The position numbers and the translations under genes were made by a program. A model generated the notes under the pieces. It saw only the letters and a list, made by a program, of their open reading frames with translations, was not told where the DNA came from and searched no databases. Shown here piece after piece: positions 5,774-6,863 of a stretch of 6,863 nt of DNA (within the stretch, counting starts at the first letter, position 1; each line of letters starts with the position of its first letter). Source of the stretch: an uncultured Eubacteriales bacterium (lineage in GTDB: Bacteria > Bacillota > Clostridia > Oscillospirales > Feifaniaceae); contig CABRXB010000056.1 in assembly GCA_902474785.1 (NCBI GenBank), positions 1-6,863 on the forward strand, read 5' to 3'.

Positions 5774-6032
5774 GATGGCGCGAAGGGAGAATTGGTGACT
5801 GCTTTGTGTCTTTTCCCGGCCTTTGCACAATGTCGGTCTCTGACAAGGGGCGCTGGTCCACATCCCCGGCGCACTGGAACGCAAAAAGGCCGCTGCGAGT
5901 TCGGCGGTTCGCAGCGGCCTTTTTGTTTGTGTACTCATTCAAAAAAGGAGGGGGATTCTCAACCTTCGCCTTCATTATAGCGGCCTATTATGTCTTACGC
6001 ATGCACAAAATATGAACAGATTGTAAAACACA
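5774..6032. other. Remainder of the 374-base intergenic region (5659-6032)
   Basis: This gap between the Nudix gene and the foldase gene holds the operon promoter (5745-5773) and leader to its left, and the terminator at 5883-5924. In 5774-5882 I see no gene, RNA gene or further repeat. In 5925-6032 the sequence is AT-richer and is probably the untranslated 3' end of the Nudix transcript. A minus-strand open frame through 5975-5655 crosses the terminator and the promoter and is not credible. Confidence 0.6.
5883..5924 (-). terminator. Intrinsic terminator, bidirectional
   Basis: A perfect 16-bp inverted repeat, AAAAAGGCCGCTGCGA with its complement, around a 10-nt loop. The GC-rich stem is flanked by A/T runs, giving a U-tract on either strand. 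It lies 108 nt past the Nudix stop and before the operon promoter, so it isolates the two transcription units. Nothing on the plus strand appears to need it. Confidence 0.92.
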
Positions 6033-6602
6033 TTATTTTTGACGCATTGTCCAGACCTTCAACACGCCCGCCACCGTTTTGGAGTCGTCGATTTCCCCCG
6101 ACAGAATGCGCTCGACAAGTTCCTGAAGCGGCATGCGAAAGCCGGACAGAAACTCGTCTTCATCGAGATGCTGTCTGCCAAAGGAGAGCTGCTCAGCCAG
6201 ATAGAGGTAGAGCCTTTGATCGGAAAATCCCGGGGAACACAAAATGGAGCCCAGCGGCTTGAAGACTCCGGCGACGGCGCCGGTCTCCTCTTCCAGCTCG
6301 CGCATGCCGCAGGCCATGGGGTCCTCCCCCTTTGTCAATGTGCCCGCCGGGATTTCGATGAGCTCCCGGCCGACGGGGTACCGATACTGCCGCACCAGCA
6401 GCACATTGTCCTTCTCATCGAGCGCCACGATGCCCACGCCGCCAATGTGTGACACAACCTCGCGCGTGGTATGGTGTCCGCCCGGGAGCTCCACCTCGTC
6501 GCGGTAGACCCGGATGATTCTGCCCTCGTATAACGATGTGCTGCCCAGCGGTTTTTCATAGAACTCGGCGTCGCTGCCCGCCCTTGTCGCAATCTTGCTC
6601 AT
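6033..6602 (-). CDS. Nudix hydrolase, ADP-ribose pyrophosphatase type
   Basis: A 189-residue protein, near the 185 of Bacillus NudF. It is expected to hydrolyse ADP-ribose (and perhaps other ADP-sugars) to AMP and sugar phosphate in the cytoplasm. The Nudix box is complete: Gly87, Glu93, then RELEEETGA (101-109) with the metal-binding glutamates Glu102, Glu105 and Glu106. Preceding features fit the subgroup: YEGRIIRVYRDEVELPGG (25-42), QYRYPVGRELIEIPAG (72-87), and PGFSDQRLYLYLAE (124-137) downstream. The frame stays open back to 6698, but the ATG at 6602 is chosen because the promoter at 6640-6668 would lie inside the longer version and GGGAGG sits upstream (6620-6615, a rather long 12-nt spacing). 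The gene is its own transcription unit, closed by the hairpin at 5883-5924. Confidence 0.9.
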   Translation of the reverse strand: MSKIATRAGSDAEFYEKPLGSTSLYEGRIIRVYRDEVELPGGHHTTREVVSHIGGVGIVALDEKDNVLLVRQYRYPVGRELIEIPAGTLTKGEDPMACGMRELEEETGAVAGVFKPLGSILCSPGFSDQRLYLYLAEQLSFGRQHLDEDEFLSGFRMPLQELVERILSGEIDDSKTVAGVLKVWTMRQK

Positions 6603-6639
6603 CTTCTGTGGAAGCCTCCCATATTTGGTTGTTTTTCCT

Positions 6640-6668
6640 ATGATATCGCATTTTGTGTAAAATAACAA
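6640..6668 (-). promoter_or_regulatory. Probable promoter of the Nudix gene
   Basis: On the minus strand, TTGTTA (6668-6663, four of six) and TATCAT (6645-6640, five of six) are 17 nt apart. Transcription would start near 6633, about 30 nt before the ATG at 6602, which leaves room for the ribosome binding site at 6620-6615. Confidence 0.65.
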
Positions 6669-6863
6669 CTCCCCGCCGCGCCCAAGGGGAATGGCCAATC
6701 ACCGATTTTTATGGGGATATCGCAAATTTTCAGGATCAGGGACGATGCGGCCGGCGCTTCCGGCATGCAGAAAAAAGCACCCGCGCAAAAGAATTCTCGC
6801 TGGGGGGAAGGCAGGCGACGCGACCGGCGGCCCTGGTCTTCAAGCTCTGCGCTCCGCTTAAAA
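6669..6863. other. Unassigned edge region
   Basis: No gene recognised in these 195 bases. One minus-strand frame is open from the window edge to about 6639, but its translation is Arg/Pro/Phe-rich, matches no family I know, and runs through the Nudix promoter, so I do not call it. Short imperfect inverted repeats occur around 6744-6768 (GCCGG...CCGGC), without a convincing U-tract. It may be the 3' flank of an upstream gene outside the window. Confidence 0.4.

Noticed and set aside
5655..5975. Minus-strand open frame of 106 codons between the Nudix and foldase genes
   Set aside because: It would run through the 16-bp terminator hairpin and the near-consensus operon promoter, and its composition is not protein-like.
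5883..5979. Small RNA starting from a TATAAT at 5979-5974 and ending at the terminator
   Set aside because: No -35 element is found at 16-18 nt spacing (only TGCGTA or ATGCGT) and there is no extended -10; the hairpin is explained as the Nudix terminator.
6603..6698. N-terminal extension of the Nudix protein to 6698
   Set aside because: The extra codons contain the likely promoter and ribosome binding site, and the shorter form matches the family's length.
6744..6768. Possible terminator or repeat hairpin at the right edge
   Set aside because: The stem is only 5 bp with bulges and has no adjacent T-run on the right strand; too weak to call.

Overview
The window reads as one strand of ordinary, compact bacterial chromosome from a GC-rich member of the Clostridia (Firmicutes), probably an Oscillospiraceae/Ruminococcaceae-type gut organism. 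This placement is an inference. It rests on strong AGGAGG-type ribosome binding sites, a sigma-A-like promoter, a FabK-type flavoprotein, an N-terminal lipoprotein foldase of the PrsA/SurA kind, and GC-rich third codon positions. All eight genes lie on the minus strand. The plus-strand open frames are antisense shadows. I see no tRNA, rRNA, CRISPR array, insertion sequence or phage gene.

Layout in the direction of transcription (right to left). Positions 6863-6669 are a gene-poor edge. A promoter at 6668-6640 serves a Nudix ADP-sugar pyrophosphatase (6602-6033). A strong hairpin terminator (5924-5883) follows it. A second promoter (5773-5745, TGGACA-17 nt-TATAAT) then starts a seven-gene run that leaves the window at base 1. 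Its genes are a PpiC-type foldase lipoprotein (5658-4453), a YfdR-like HD-domain phosphohydrolase (4453 leftward, apparently frameshifted near 3960), a FabK/nitronate-monooxygenase flavoprotein (3750-2812), a family 2 glycosyltransferase of the DPM1 type (2821-2108), a small CPHC redoxin (2092-1808), UDP-glucose 4-epimerase GalE (1811-795) and a PflX-like radical SAM protein (805 to beyond base 1).

The seven genes are joined by start/stop overlaps (TGATG, a 10-nt overlap, ATGA, an 11-nt overlap) or short gaps with no terminator between them, so they very likely form one translationally coupled operon. The functional theme is loose. GalE and the glycosyltransferase fit cell-envelope sugar transfer, the foldase works outside the membrane, and FabK would serve lipid synthesis. 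The HD protein, redoxin and radical SAM protein have no obvious place in that scheme.

The two most checkable oddities are these. First, the HD gene appears to be broken by a 4-base tandem duplication: the expected C-terminus continues in another frame and stops at 3805. Second, GalE carries Cys at the position (299, E. coli numbering) that sets N-acetyl-sugar tolerance. I did not find convincing evidence of a wholly new system.
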